A DNA stretch of 64,000 nucleotides from Alopecurus myosuroides. Taxonomy: Eukaryota; Streptophyta; Magnoliopsida; Poales; Poaceae. Shown here one piece after another: positions 45,723-57,669 of this stretch. The notes under the pieces are model-generated. The model did no database searches, was not told where the DNA came from, and saw only the letters and a list, made by a program, of their open reading frames with translations. The translations under genes and the position numbers were made by a program. Location of the stretch: assembly GCA_028641055.1 (NCBI GenBank), contig CM054057.1:580989940-581053939 (forward strand), read 5' to 3'. Position 1 is the first letter of the stretch, and each line of letters starts with the position of its first letter.

Positions 45723-47120
45723 TGATGACCCACAAGTATAGGGGATCGCAATAGTCTTCGAGGGAAGTAAAACCCAAATTTATTGATTCAACAAAAGGGG
45801 AGTCAAAGAATATTTGTGAGGCTTAACAAGTGAGTTGTCAATTCACCTGCACCTGAAAGTACTTTTGTTCGCAGTGATTTATCAGTAGTAACAATTTTAT
45901 AGTAGCATCAGTAGTGAAATATTAGCAGCAATAGAATGAAAACAGCAACAACAATAGTGTTTGAAGTAAATAGCGGGATTAAGTACTGTAGGCATAGGGA
46001 TGGATGAACGGGCGTTGCATGGATAAGATAGTTCAAATAATGATCAAGTCATGGCATTGCAGATAAATATGATAAAGCATCCAAGAACTAAGTAACCATA
46101 GGCATGTGTTCAGTAAATAGTTGTACGTGCTCGCAATGAGAACTTGCACAACATCTTTTGTCCTACCCGCCCGTTTTCAGCGGGGCCTCAAGGGAACTAC
46201 TGGTAATTAAGGTGTTCCTTTTAATATAACACCTGAGCAAAACATTAACACTCCGTGAACACATGTGATCCTCACATCGCAGCCATCCCCTCCGTTTGTT
46301 CCAATTTCTGTCACTTCGGGGCCTCGGGTTCCGGACAAGAATGTGTGTAAAGAACTTGCAGGTATGATCAAGAAACAATAATTGTCATCATGATTCAATA
46401 ACATGTTCAGATCTGAGATCATGGCACTCGGGCCCAAAGTGGCAAGCATTAAGCATAACAAGTTGCAACAATATCAATAGCACTAATAGAGGATACTAGG
46501 CACTATGCCATAACAATCACGACATTGTTACATGAACGATCTCATCCAATCCCTACCATCCCCTTCAGCCTACAGCGGGGAATTACTCACACATGGATGG
46601 GAGAAACATGGATGGTCGATGGAGAGGAGTTGGTGATGACGATGGCGATGATCTCCTCTACTTCCCGTCCTGACAGGGTGCCAGAACAGGAACTTCTGAT
46701 CCCCGAATCGAGGTTCAGGATGGCGGCGGCGCTCTGTTCTGTTTCTCTGGATTATGACGAACCCCCTCGGGTTTTAGGGTTGGAGGCTACTTGCAGTCGA
46801 AAGGGGAGTCCGAGGGGGGCTCTGGGGGGCCACACCCTAGGCTGGCGCGGCCAAGGGGGGACCTGCGCCAGGGGGTGTGGCCACCCTGTGGCTCTTCTCC
46901 TGGCCCCCTTCTGGCTCCCGGGGTCTTCCGGAGTGAAAACACCAATGGGGTCTTTTATGGGCAATTTCCCGAAAGTTGATTTTTCTGCATAAAAACAAGA
47001 CACCAAGGTAATTCTACTGAAAACAACGTTAGTCCGTGTTAGTTGTATTCAAAACACACAAGTTTAGAGGAAAACAATAAGAAAAGTGTTCAGAAAAAGT
47101 TAAACGTTTTCGACGTATCA
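45723..47120 (-). repeat. 3' LTR of Gypsy C
   Basis: 1398 bp. On the plus strand TGATGACCCACAAGTATAGG to TTTTCGACGTATCA. The same sequence, interrupted, makes up 53972-57055. Confidence 0.9.
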
Positions 47121-47135
47121 ACTCCCCCCAAGCTT
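47121..47135 (-). promoter_or_regulatory. Polypurine tract of Gypsy C
   Basis: The complement reads AAGCTTGGGGGGAGT and directly precedes the 3' LTR on the minus strand. Confidence 0.75.
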
Positions 47136-49277
47136 AGCTTATTGCTTGTCCTCAAGCAATTCAGTGACAACTGAGTGCGATAAAAGACTTTAACGAACAC
47201 ATTTCTTTCATATGATTTAAATATACTCACTATATGATAAAATACTTAATTATGCTCATGATTAGATACATGCAAGATACCGTCACTTAACAGCTATGCA
47301 AACCATGAAGAGATAACAACATATTAATAATAAACAACATGAAGCATAACTATTTGCAAGATTGAAGTTTTCATAAAAAGGATCTAATAAAGTGGTATCT
47401 TGCTTGCCCTTAAGTGTGGGGAAAAACATAAATGCCAGAGCACCTCTGAAGTTCAAGGGAAGACTAGAAGTAAATATATCAAAGATACATGTATCAATGT
47501 TATACCACAATCAACCGTACTTTGGGACAAACACATCGCACTAAGAATGACCATTGTGCTCTCAAGAAAGTGCTCAAATAATATGGCGGAGACTCAACAT
47601 AAAAGTAAAAGAAAGGCCCTTCGCAGAGGGAAGCATGGATCACTCATGTGCTAGAGCTTTTTTTTATTAAACAGAGGTATTGAAAACATTTTGAGAGAGG
47701 TGTATGCTTATGTCAACGAATGGTAAACATACAATATAGTACGTTACAAGCCAACTGGATTCACAAGAGCGGCTCCCATGTGAAGGACACATCTGGGTAG
47801 AAGGTCATCCCTCTTTCTCTTTTGCTTACACAATTATGCTTTGACTGATAAATCAGGGGCGAAAATAGTGAAGATAATTTATGTGTATTAATTTGGGGAT
47901 GGGAACCCCGCTGCCAGCTCTTCTATCATTTGGATAAGCGGATGAAGCCACTAGTCCAGGGTGTGAAATCCAATCAACAAATGAGATAAAGATTCTCTAT
48001 TTACGTCCTCATGAGCTAAAACAGGGGCACAAAACAGGAATAATTTTTAGCAGGTTTTAAAGGTAGCACATGAGCAATTTACTTGGAGTGGCGGTTAAAT
48101 ACCACATATAGGTAGGTATGGTGGACACATTTGGCAAACTTTGGTTTTGGGGAGTTGGATGCACGAGTAGAGCTCATACTCAGTACAGCTGGAGGCTAGC
48201 AAATAGACAGGGAGCGACAATCAAGAGAGCAACAACTATCATAATCATGTTTGCGACAAAGTAAAATTAACTGAGGCATAAAATTGATACTAGAACTCTG
48301 AGGCAAAATAAATCATCGAGGCTTATTGACTTTTTGTTTTCAGTCTTACATGCGTGAGCATGTGCCAAGTCGATTCAAATGAAGCAGTCAGAGGAGGCTA
48401 CCGCAATATCATGTCCTTCTACGAATAGAACAACGCGAACAACTATTTATATGACATGTCATTTACCATTAATAAATTGGAACAAAACATGAGAGAGCAT
48501 GAACTATTAAGCGGCCATTAAGTCACATATATCTTATACGAACAGACTAAGCATTCTCACATAGATTGATATATGTACAAAAATGAAAGCAAATAGAATT
48601 CATACCAGCCTCTCACCACAACTTGAATTGTCGTAGATCATCATTATTGCTCTTCACTTGTGGATCGAATAATATATAATGAAAACCAAACTCCAATGGA
48701 GTCACAGACGACTATTGAACTCTGCAGTAAACTTTACAAAACCAAAGAAGAAGAACAAATATTGTTGGGTTTTTCAATTAAAGCACTAACAGAAAAGAAC
48801 AATCAAACAAAGCAAAATCTTTTTGGGTTTTCGAAATGAAACAAGAACAAAAGAAAGCAAACAAACAAAACAATTTTCTTTTGGGGTTTTTGAATATTAA
48901 ACTACAACTAAAAGATAAAGCAAACCAACTAAAGAAACAAATAGAGAGAAACAACAGAAATCTTTTTGGTATTTTTGTGTTTTGGAAAGCGAAAACAAAA
49001 CAATAAAAACAAAAAAAGAGAAAGAAACGAAAACAAGCAAAAGAAACAAAAAGAAGTGAAAGAAACAAAAAGATGGATATACAAAAAACCGACCAAACAT
49101 GATATATAAATGAGTGTGATGCCGGTATACCTCCCCCCAAGCTTAGGCTTTTGGCCTAAGTGGAGATCAATCACCGCCCCCGTAATACGCAGAGGAGGAA
49201 GCCTCCTCCTGATATGTGCTCGAGGATGCGCCAGTGTACTACGTGTTGTGGTCCTCGGGAGGCGTGTCTCACCTCTC
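47136..49277 (-). other. 3' untranslated region of Gypsy C
   Basis: No coding frame. Phrases such as CTCATGTGCTAGAGC, CCCATGTGAAGGAC and AGAGCTCATACTCAGTACAG are shared, in the same order, with the 3' regions of the Gypsy elements at 2.3-5.2 kb and, reversed, at 30-32.3 kb. A purine-rich A tract with repeated AAACAAA units fills about 48720-49080. Confidence 0.6.
49130..49160 (-). repeat. Internal polypurine-like tract with hairpin in Gypsy C
   Basis: CTCCCCCCAAGCTT (complement AAGCTTGGGGGGAG) repeats the real polypurine tract at 47122-47135 and is followed by the inverted repeat CTTAGGC-TTTTG-GCCTAAG (49142-49160). It sits just after the last reading frame. Confidence 0.65.
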
Positions 49278-50263
49278 CTACTGCCAGTAAAAATCCATGG
49301 TGCTCAGATGCTCGTCTACTTGCTCCTTGGAGAGCGACCATGGTGACCTATCAATCTTAAACAAAACAGGCCGCGACAAAGTAACTTTTCGCTCCTCTCC
49401 ATCCATATATAAAACTCTATATACTAAATGATCAACAGTAGAGTTAGAAGTGACAAACTGACGGGATTTCATGGCAGCAAGGTTAAGCCTATGTGGAGCA
49501 ATTATTTCATCATTAGGATCAATGGAAACATGCAAAGCAGCTGCTACACGTGTAGCAATAATGCCACCAAAAATAGGCCCAGAAGCAACAAGGCGGCGTG
49601 CAACAAGTGCACCAAAGTTATACTTCGTGCTACGGTTCAGCGCAACATCAATGAAAGCAAGGTGGTAACTAGAAACGTTGCTAGTGTTCTCTCTACCAAG
49701 GATACTAGTACCAATATAGTAAGTAAAGTATCTAAGAGCAGGAAGTTGAATGTTTCTTATCTTCCCACACTGGGATGAGCGACCGTCATCGTTGGTGATC
49801 TCTCGGTAGATCCCCTGGAGGTCTGCTGGTCTATCTTGAATCCTGCTTGCTGTCTCGGTGGCGTCAATACATATAATAGTACAAAAATCCACCAAGGACA
49901 AAGACATAGGACTACTATATAACTTGAATGCAACAGTTAGACCATATTGAGTGTTCTGAAATTTAAAGCTCTTAACAAAAGCTTTTGTGAGCGTGGCATA
50001 CTGAGGGTTTTCATCCTCCATAAAGTTGGTGAGACCAACTCTCTCAATAAGCATAATAAATTCATCTAAAAGACACCACTTCTTAAAAATGTACGGCAAG
50101 GAAAGCTAGATGGGTGAATGATACCGTCATCTTCCGCATCATCAATAGTTGACGCAATAACGTCTTCATTATATGATGGCCTCGCTGAAGTAGACGAGCG
50201 TGATGGCTTTGTCCTTCTAGGAGCATCACTCCTAAATATCTCTCCAAAATTATAACTATCCAT
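49278..50263 (-). pseudogene. Athila ORF1-like / plant transposon protein frame of Gypsy C (one frameshift)
   Basis: The minus-strand frame starts MDSYNFGEIFRSDAPRRTKPS at 50263. A one-base shift near 50090-50100 (SSFPCRTF against YIFKKWCLL) moves it to the frame that ends at 49278. Conserved-looking blocks are KSFKFQNTQYGLTVAFKLY, ITNDDGRSSQ, GKIRNIQLPALRYFTYYIG, ILGRENTSNVSSYHLAFI and GPIFGGIIA. From memory these match the Athila ORF-1 / putative plant transposon protein family encoded downstream of pol in some plant Gypsy elements. Its role is not known. About 315 residues in total. Here it directly follows protease because pol is absent. Confidence 0.55.
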
Positions 50264-51224
50264 CTCTGAAATTTTTCAACAATCATCATAAAAATTAATT
50301 TCAAACAAATATAAGGTGGATACTACCATAGGGACTTATATGAGAGCTAAACATTCACCAAAACTACATTAATTATACTCAAATCAAGCATGCAAACTCA
50401 CATAAGCTGTCACCTACTGTGGCAAAATACTCAAGAAATACTTCACAAAACAAAATTCTACTTAGATCATCGGAGGAGTCACATACCGGAGATCAAACAC
50501 ACCAAAAATCAGCACAAATGATGGGCTGAAGAAGGAGATCGAAAATCCAGAGGAAGAACACCAAGAACACGGGATCCAAGAAATGTTTTCGGTTTGGGAG
50601 GTGAGAGGGGAGACTTGGGCAGTGGAGAGAGTAAGTGGAGGGCCAGGGGGCCCCACACCATGTGATGGCGCCACCAGGGGCTGGCCACGCCACCCAGGGG
50701 TGTGCCTGACTGGTGGGTCCCCCTGGGGTCTCCCAGGTCGCTTTCTGCCTCATTTTTGACGTAAAATTTATTATAATTTTTCTGTAATTTTTCGAGAAAC
50801 TTTATTTTTGAGGTATTTCCAAAATTTTAATAATTAATAAAAACCGGGATAATGAAAGTGAAAACATGGAAAATAAAACCAAAACCAGCACTACAGTGGT
50901 TCTATGACACTCTAATGAAAGAATATCCAAAGAAAACAAAGTGGTAGTGGTGAAAACAAAAGTATGGGTGGTGAAAACATGCATAACCTCAGTAATCATA
51001 GTGAAAACATCAAGAAAACATGCATAAGGATGGTGGAAAACATGATTGTAATCAAGTAATAATGTGATAACAGAAGTAAACATGGTGAAAGCAATAATGG
51101 GGAAGGTGAAAACATAGTGAAAACATTGTCCATTTCATTTAAAATCATTTTGTTAACAAGGGTGATCAAGTCTTGCTACCAAAATAATTTTCTATGAAAC
51201 AAAACAATGTTTCTCACTAAATAC
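50264..51224 (-). other. Spacer between protease-like and Athila-like frames of Gypsy C
   Basis: About 1 kb without coding pattern, where reverse transcriptase and integrase would be expected. It has many GTGAAAACATG-type short repeats (50860-51130) and a GC-rich stretch (50580-50740) resembling a promoter leader. Confidence 0.45.
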
Positions 51225-51928
51225 TCATGTTACCTCAACCTTGATAGACATAGTCACAATAATAATAATTTCATATTCTTTGGGTGGCTTTAGAATAGGA
51301 CAATAAAATTCTCCAATCTTGATGGTCTCAATATTTTCAATGGAATTTAGACCATATTTTCTATCAATCTTCTTGGGAAAATAAACAGTGTGCTCTTTAT
51401 CATTAACACTAAAAGTAACTTTTCCTTGATTGCAATCAATAACATCCCCTTCAGTATTAAGAAAAGGTCTTCCAAGAATAATAGACATATTATCATCTTT
51501 AGACATTTCCAACACAACAAAGTCAGTTAATATCAGACAATTATTAGCAACTTGAACAGTAACATCCTCACATATACCCACAGGAAAAGCAGTAGACTTA
51601 TCAGCCATTTGCAAAGATATATCAGTCGGTATCAATTTTTCTAGGAGGAGTCTTTTATAGAGAGTAAAAGGCATGACACTAACTCCAGCTTCAAAACTAG
51701 ACAAAGTAGTTGTAACATAATTATTTTTAATAGAATAGGGAATAGTTGGTATACCAGGATCTCCAAGCTTCCAGGAACCTTGCCATTAAAAGAATAATTA
51801 GCAAGCATAGTGGAAATTTCCTCATTAGGAATCTTCCTTTTGTTAGAGACAATATCTTTCATATATTTTGCATAAGGAGGCAATTTAATAGCATCCGTTA
51901 AAGGAATTTGCAAGAACAAAGGTTTCAT
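51225..51928 (-). pseudogene. Aspartic protease-like region of Gypsy C (frameshifted, catalytic Asp lost)
   Basis: A first minus-strand frame (51928 to about 51775) reads LPPYAKYMKDIVSNKRKIP, the usual end of the gag-protease linker. A shift near 51775 leads to the second frame, with AGVSVMPFTLYKRL, ISLQMADKSTAFPVGICEDV, LTDFVVLEM and SIILGRPFLNTEGDVIDC. This is the retropepsin fold order, ending with the ILGRPFL block. The catalytic D-L/T-G normally just before AGVSVMP reads S-F-E here (about 51685-51695), so the active-site Asp is missing. It stops at 51225 without passing into RT. Confidence 0.7.
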
Positions 51929-52022
51929 CCATTCACAAAACTTGTTATAGTGTTCTTCTTCCTTAGATTTGTGTTACTTATTAGGGAAAGGCATTGGTTT
52001 TTGTACCCAAGGTTCTCTCTCA

Positions 52023-53884
52023 TTACATGTTTATTAGCAATGAAATTTCCTTAGTATACTTTGTCGTTTTAGTTTGCTTTTCATGTTCAGCTACAGGTTC
52101 TTCTTTATCACAAGCATCATTCTTTTCATTACCACTTTCAGTTTCAGCATCAGAGATAGATATACTATTAGGATCTTTAGCAAGTTCAGAGGATTCTACA
52201 ACAGTTTTATGTTTCTTCTTCTTTTTCTTCTTAGTATGAATAACATTATCATTAGTTTGTTGAGAATCTTGTTCAATTCTTTTAGGATGTCCCTCAGGAT
52301 ATAAAGGATCTTGTGTAGCAATACCACTTCTAGTTCTTATTTCATAAGCATGTTTTTCTTTAAACGCATTAACTAGCAAATCTTTTTGCACTTTAGCAAG
52401 TTGATCTATTTGAGTTTGAACCATTTGAAAATGTTTAACAAGCATTTTAACATCATTAGAGGTTCTTTCTATAATACCATGCAAATTATCAATAGCTCTA
52501 GAGTCTTCCATTTGGTGATTTTGCACTCTCTTATTAAAATTATCTTTCTTGATAACATAATTATCAAATTCATCTACACATTTATGAGGAGGTTTGCTAT
52601 AGGGAATATCTCTACTATCAAAATATTGGAGAGAATGTACCTCAATGGTGTATGAGTGATGGATTGGATTACATAATTCTTCTATAGGTGGAAGATTCCT
52701 CACATCTACAGATTTAATACCCCTCTCTTTAAGAGATTTCTTGGCTTCTCTCATCACTTCTTCATTTAATTCAATCATTCCCCTCTTCTTGGGTGTTGGT
52801 GTTGGTGTTGATACTGGAGTAGGAGTCGGCTCAGGCTCAATCATAGTCCAATCATCATGATTTTGGCTTATTCTAGCCATTAATTCCTCAGCTTCTTCTA
52901 GAATACTTTGCCTGAAACACAACAAGCACAACTATCCAGGTATGTCCTAGATTCAACAGTTAGTCCATTATATAATATATCAAGAAGTTTATTATTTTCT
53001 AGCTTATGCCCAGGTGTAGCCCTCACTAAAGAACAGAACCTTGCCCAAGATACATGCAATTTCTGTTCTTCCAATTGCTTGAAATTAAATATATTTTGTA
53101 AAGCAGCATGTTGAGCACTAACAGGAAAATATTTCTGAAAGAAAGCATTAACCAAACCAATAGGACTATCAATAGATCCAGGAGACAAATTGTTAAACCA
53201 AGTTTTAGTTCCATATTTTAATGAGAAAGTGAATATTTTAGCAACAAAGTAGCTACGTTTCTTAAGATCATCAGAGAATAAACTACTCAGAGAGGAGAAC
53301 TCATTCATATGTTTCATAGCACTTTCATTTTCAGTACCACAAAAAGGTTCTTTCTCGACAATAGATATATAAGATAAATCAAGAGAGAAATCACAATCCT
53401 TATCCCTAATATTAATGGGAGAAGTGGCAAACTTAGCATCAGGAGATAATTTATATTTAATAGCACGACTTTGAATAAGTCTCATAACAAGATAATTATC
53501 CTTCATAGTATATATTTCATCAATAAGATCATCATTAAAATTAATATAAGTATCATCTAAATCATCACTAGGATTCTCTATAAGCTCAGGTGAAACAGCA
53601 GGAGTAACATGATTTTTATCAGGAGTTTCAGTGTTTGCAATATTTTTAGCTTTAGCAATAGTAGCATCTAAGAAAGGACCGAGAGAACCACTCTCATCAA
53701 GCACAGTAGATGCATCATCAAAAGTATCAGAAGTATTTTCATATTCAGCAGAAGTAGCATGTGGTGGTGTAAGTAGTTTACTCATAACAGACGGTGAATC
53801 AAGAGTAACAGAGGTGTTCAGAGTTGTACCTCTTCTTGTAGTGGATGGTAATATAGGAAACTTTCCATCACGAGTCTTACCCAT
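52023..53884 (-). pseudogene. gag polyprotein of Gypsy C (one frameshift)
   Basis: The frame starts MGKTRDGKFPILPSTTRRG at 53884 and ends near 52898 after the gag core: WFNNLSPGSIDSPIGLVNAF, FNFKQLEEQKLHVSWARF and LLDILYNGLTVESRTYLDSCA (retrotransposon gag family). A one-base shift near 52910 passes it to the frame ILEEAEELMARISQNHDDWT..., which ends at 52023. That part has a Pro/Thr run (about 52790-52830), a helical region with VQTQIDQLAKVQ and a Lys-rich run KKKKKKKHK (about 52210-52235). A CCHC zinc knuckle was not seen. Total length about 610 residues. It would form the virus-like particle if the frame were intact. Confidence 0.8.
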
Positions 53885-53942
53885 GATGAATGATGGCAGT
53901 AGATAATAATACTCTCCGGTGAGCTTGCAAATAAAGCTATGC

Positions 53943-53960
53943 TCCCCGGCAACGGCGCCA
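53943..53960 (-). promoter_or_regulatory. Primer binding site of Gypsy C (tRNA-Asp, perfect)
   Basis: TCCCCGGCAACGGCGCCA is the exact complement of TGGCGCCGTTGCCGGGGA, 11 bases from the 5' LTR. Confidence 0.92.
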
Positions 53961-54464
53961 GCAAATAGTCTTGATGACCCACAAGTATAGGGGATCGCAA
54001 CAGTCTTCGAGGGAAGTAAAACCCAAATTTATTGATTCCACACAAGGGGAGCCAAAGAATATTTGTGAGCCTTAACAAGTGAGTTGTCAATTCACCTGCA
54101 CCTGAAAGTACTTTTGTTCGCAGTGGTTTATCAGTAGTAACAGTTTTATAGTAGCAGCAGCAGTGAAATAATAGCAGCAGTGGAACGAAAACAGCAGTAG
54201 CAATAGTGTTTGAAGTAAACAGCGGGATTAAATACTGTACGCATAGGGATGGATGAACGGGCATTGCATGGATAAGATAGTTCAAATAATGATCAAGTCA
54301 TGGCATTGCAGATAAATATGATAAATCATCCAAGCACTAAGTAACCATATGCATGTGTTCCGTAAATAGTTGTACGTGCTCGCAATGAGAACTTGCACAA
54401 CATCTTTTGTCATACCAGCCCGTTTTCAGATGGGCCTCAAGGGAACTACTGGTAATTAAGGTGT

Positions 54465-56163
54465 TGATGGCTAGGTTGAGACTCCAAGTGCAGAGTGTGT
54501 AGCTAGTGGCAAGCCTTCTTCCCCACGAGGGTGACTCGAGGGTTTATATCGAACTCTTGGGGATCCAGTATTTCAGCAGTTGTCTTCCAAGCTTCCTCCA
54601 GGATCCTGCAAACAAATAGAGAGTTTTGTGCCCTCAACCTCACCAAGTGGTTGTCAAGCACAAGGTGTGAGACTTCTAAATTGCAATGCAAAACTGAAAG
54701 TAAATGTGCAATAATTAAATCTACTACTAAATGCAAATGAGAAAATAAATATGCAATGGATTGTTTTTGTATTTTTGTGATGCAAGTGGTGATGGAGATA
54801 ATGTAAATTCGAATTGGAGATGCAAGTAAAGTAAAGTGCAAGTAAAGTAAATTGCAGCAAAGTAACTAGAGTGTTTTCTTATAATTAAAATAGGACCGGG
54901 GTTCATGGTTTCACACTTGTATTCTCTCAAATAAAGTGGTAGACGGTGGACATAAAGAATTACATGTGAGATTACAATAACATGCTTAACATTGAGTACT
55001 TTCATATGGGCATCACGTCCTAGCATAGAGATCTCTACGGTCATATTGATCCCTCTTATACTCCACCAAGATGCGAAATAAATCATAACACCTCGAGGAA
55101 AAACCAGAGTATAGCTTTAAGCAATGTGACATGAAGTTGAAGTAAGAACTTGCTAGATCTAGTCATGGAGATTGATTAGTGTTACTTCAAATCCCTGGTA
55201 ACAAGGTACTCCTTTTTTATCCCTAGTGAGGTAACTAAGAAAGGTTTAACAAAACCTAAGTGGATCGCTGAACTTTTGTCACTTTCACAGCACTAGCCAC
55301 CCCCCGTTACTCCAACTAATGCACCCATCACCCCACACACGCTCTCAAGAAATAGATTGATCAAAGCTAGCAAATAAGAACGGGGTACATAAGATACATC
55401 TACTCAAATAACTCAAGAGAAACAATTGCAATCTCAGATTCAATAACTCATAGAAAAGATCCACCACATAAGAATTACAACGGTGCCCGTGATCATGTGA
55501 GGCAGCTCATACGGATCTAATTAGTGAAGCACATAGAGAGAGAGAGATACAAGTGCTACTTCCACAAACCCATAGCCCTGGGGTGGACTACTCCCTCTTC
55601 ATGGAGATGTCGATGGAGATGACGTTGGAGGGGTAGGAGATCACACCGGCGGTGCCCCGCCGGAGTTTTCCCCCTCCAATCTGGAACTTCTGGTCTCTGT
55701 TTTGGTGTTTCAGCGGTGCTCTCCTCCATAAGGGTACGGGGGACCCTTTTTATAGTCGGTTTTAGGTCAAGACGGAGTCGATAAGTCGAAGATGGAAGGA
55801 ATTGGGGCCACAGGGGCCAAAAGGGGGCCTCTCACGCGGCCAAGGAATCTGGCCGCGTGGAGGGTCCTCTTTTGGGCCTCCTTGCCCAATTCTCGTGGAT
55901 CCTTCGCCCGCAAGTCTTCTCCTTCCAAAAATATGACCCCCGCAGATTTTTCAGGTGATTTCGCGGAAGTTTGCCCCCTAAAACGTCAAAAATATAGAAA
56001 ACGGGGTTTCTGACAGGCAGGGTTAATTCCATAAAGTTGGGGGACTTTGTAATTTAACCCCAAAATACTATAAAACATTGAATTATACCCTTATATGATG
56101 CAATATGTAATAGAAAACCATGTGAAAATATGCAAAATTCATCTATGCATTTTACATGCATCA
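54465..56163 (-). mobile_element. Solo LTR inside the 5' LTR of Gypsy C, TSD GGTGT
   Basis: 1699 bp from TGATGGCTAGG to TACATGCATCA, flanked by exact GGTGT at 54460-54464 and 56164-56168. The uninterrupted site is seen in the 3' LTR at about 46210. A TATAAAAA box on the minus strand (complement of 55747-55754), preceded by GC-rich sequence, gives the orientation. It has no coding frame. Confidence 0.9.
55747..55754 (-). promoter_or_regulatory. TATA box of the solo LTR
   Basis: CCGACTATAAAAAGGG on the minus strand, in the position of an LTR promoter. Confidence 0.5.
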
Positions 56164-57055
56164 GGTGTTCCTTTTAATAGAACACCGGAGTAAAGCATTA
56201 ACACTCCGTGAACACATGTGATCCTCACATCGCAGCCATCCCCTCCGGTTGTCCCAATTTCTGTCACTTCGGGGCCTCGGGTTCCGGACAACAATGTGTG
56301 TAAACAACTTGCAGGTATGATCAAGAAACAATAATTATCATCATGATTCAATAACATGTTCAGATCTGAGATCATGGCACTCGGGCCCAAAGTGGCAAGC
56401 ATTAAGCATAACAAGTTGCAACAATGTCAATAGCACTAATAGAGGATACTAGGCACTATGCCCTAACAATCACGACATTATTACATGAACGATCTCATCC
56501 AATCCCTACCATCCCCTTCATCCTACATCGGGGAATTACTCACACATGGATGGTCGATGGAGAGGCATTGGTGATGACGATGGCGATGATCTCCTCCACT
56601 ACCCGTCCCTGCAGGGTGCCAGAACAAGAACTTCTGATCCCCGAATCGAGGTTCAGGATGGTGGCGGTGCTCTATTTCGTTTCTCTGGAATATGACGAAC
56701 CCCCTCGGGTTTTAGGGTTGGAGCCTACTTGTAGTCGAAAGGGGAGTCCGAGGGGGCTCTAGGGGGCCACACCCTAGGTTGGCGCGGCCAAGGGGGATCC
56801 GCGCCAGGGGGTGTGGCCACCCTGTGGCTCTTCTCCTGGCCCCCTTCTGGCTCCCGGGGTCTTCCGGGGTGAAAACACCAATGGGGTCTTTTCTGGGCAA
56901 TTTCCCGAAATTTGATTTTTCTGCATAAAAACAAGACACCAAGGTAATTCTTCTGAAAACAGCGTTAGTCCGTGTTAGTTGTATTCAAAACACACAAGTT
57001 AAGAGGAAACAATAAGAAAAGTGGTCGGAAAAGGAGATACGTTTTCGACGTAACA

Positions 57056-57669
57056 GCCACCCTCGAGGGCTCCGGTGGTACGGGCTCACCCCCTCCACCC
57101 AACATATTCCCCATCCTCGCACAACGTGGAGGCGGGTAGCTCCCGTCATCGGAGGAGGTCGTTGCAAGAGGAGGACGAGTTTGAGCTGCCTCCGATGCCT
57201 ATGGGGGAAGTCGTCGTCACCGTGGGCTGCAAAGGATCCGCGGGATGCTTCCTGGACGTGCCAATAGGGCACGTCTTGGTGGTCTTCAAGAGGACTGATA
57301 ACACCGACGACAATCTCAAGGTCACCTCAACCGCGACGGATGAAGGAACTCCCGGTGCTGGTTGAGCACGACTACCTCGGCTATGACTAGATCAGACGGT
57401 GAAGAAGAAGATCTAGGTTTTTTGAAAGGAAGAAGATCTAGTTTAATTTGAGTTTCGGTTCTACCTAGTTTAATTTCGGTTTTAGCTCCGTTGATGAAAT
57501 CTCGCGTGAACTCGATTGTTTGAAAATACAATACGATTGTCATGGATCTATTCTGCCGGAGCGACCTCCATAGTGGTTAATAATTTTCTGAGTAACCCAA
57601 TACTAATTTTTCGGTACGATATTATAGGGGGTCTGGTAGAGATTCATAATGTATAGAAACTCACAATTA
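57056..57669 (+). other. GC-rich gene-like fragment and flank between Gypsy C and the Harbinger element
   Basis: Up to about 57400 the base composition is coding-like. One plus frame reads EFELPPMPMGEVVVTVGCKGS, GCFLDVPIGHVLVVFKRTDN and NLKVTSTATDEG; another frame ends LPVLVEHDYLGYD and a stop at 57388-57390. It looks like the 3' end of a decayed gene cut off at its left by Gypsy C; no function recognised. From 57400 the sequence is T-rich like a 3' untranslated region, ending at the Harbinger TSD (TTA 57667-57669). Confidence 0.4.

Larger units (their letters stand above)
45723..57055 (-). mobile_element. Gypsy C: large minus-strand LTR retrotransposon with gag, protease-like and Athila-like frames, no RT
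   Basis: The 3' LTR is at 45723-47120, the 5' LTR at 53972-57055 (split by a solo LTR). A perfect tRNA-Asp primer site complement (53943-53960) adjoins the 5' LTR and a purine tract adjoins the 3' LTR. On the minus strand the order is gag (53884-52023), protease-like (51928-51225) and an Athila ORF1-like frame (50263-49278), then a 2-kb 3' region related to that of the other Gypsy elements here. No reverse transcriptase, RNase H or integrase could be found. Flanks GTCAA (45718-45722) and GCCAC (57056-57060) match in three of five bases, at best a decayed TSD. Confidence 0.82.
53972..57055 (-). repeat. 5' LTR of Gypsy C, split by a solo LTR
   Basis: Parts 53972-54464 and 56169-57055 together match the 3' LTR along its whole length (about 1380 bp). 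The outer end reads CGACGTAACA against CGACGTATCA in the 3' copy. Confidence 0.88.

Noticed and set aside
48778..49174. Phe-rich minus-strand frames resembling membrane proteins
   Set aside because: They arise from an A-rich low-complexity tract (AAACAAA repeats) in the Gypsy C 3' untranslated region; three frames give similar hydrophobic runs.
53943..53960. Possible tRNA gene fragment (tRNA-Asp 3' end)
   Set aside because: Only the last 18 bases match, and they lie next to an LTR in the primer-site position; no cloverleaf sequence precedes them. The same holds at 11227 and 28026.
45723..57055. Exact 5-bp TSD for Gypsy C
   Set aside because: The flanking 5-mers agree in only three positions, so it is reported as doubtful.
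57075..57365. Intact small plus-strand gene of 96 codons
   Set aside because: The frame begins with a weak start codon inside coding-like sequence whose upstream part is cut off by Gypsy C, and the coding pattern changes frame near its end. It was kept only as a fragment.
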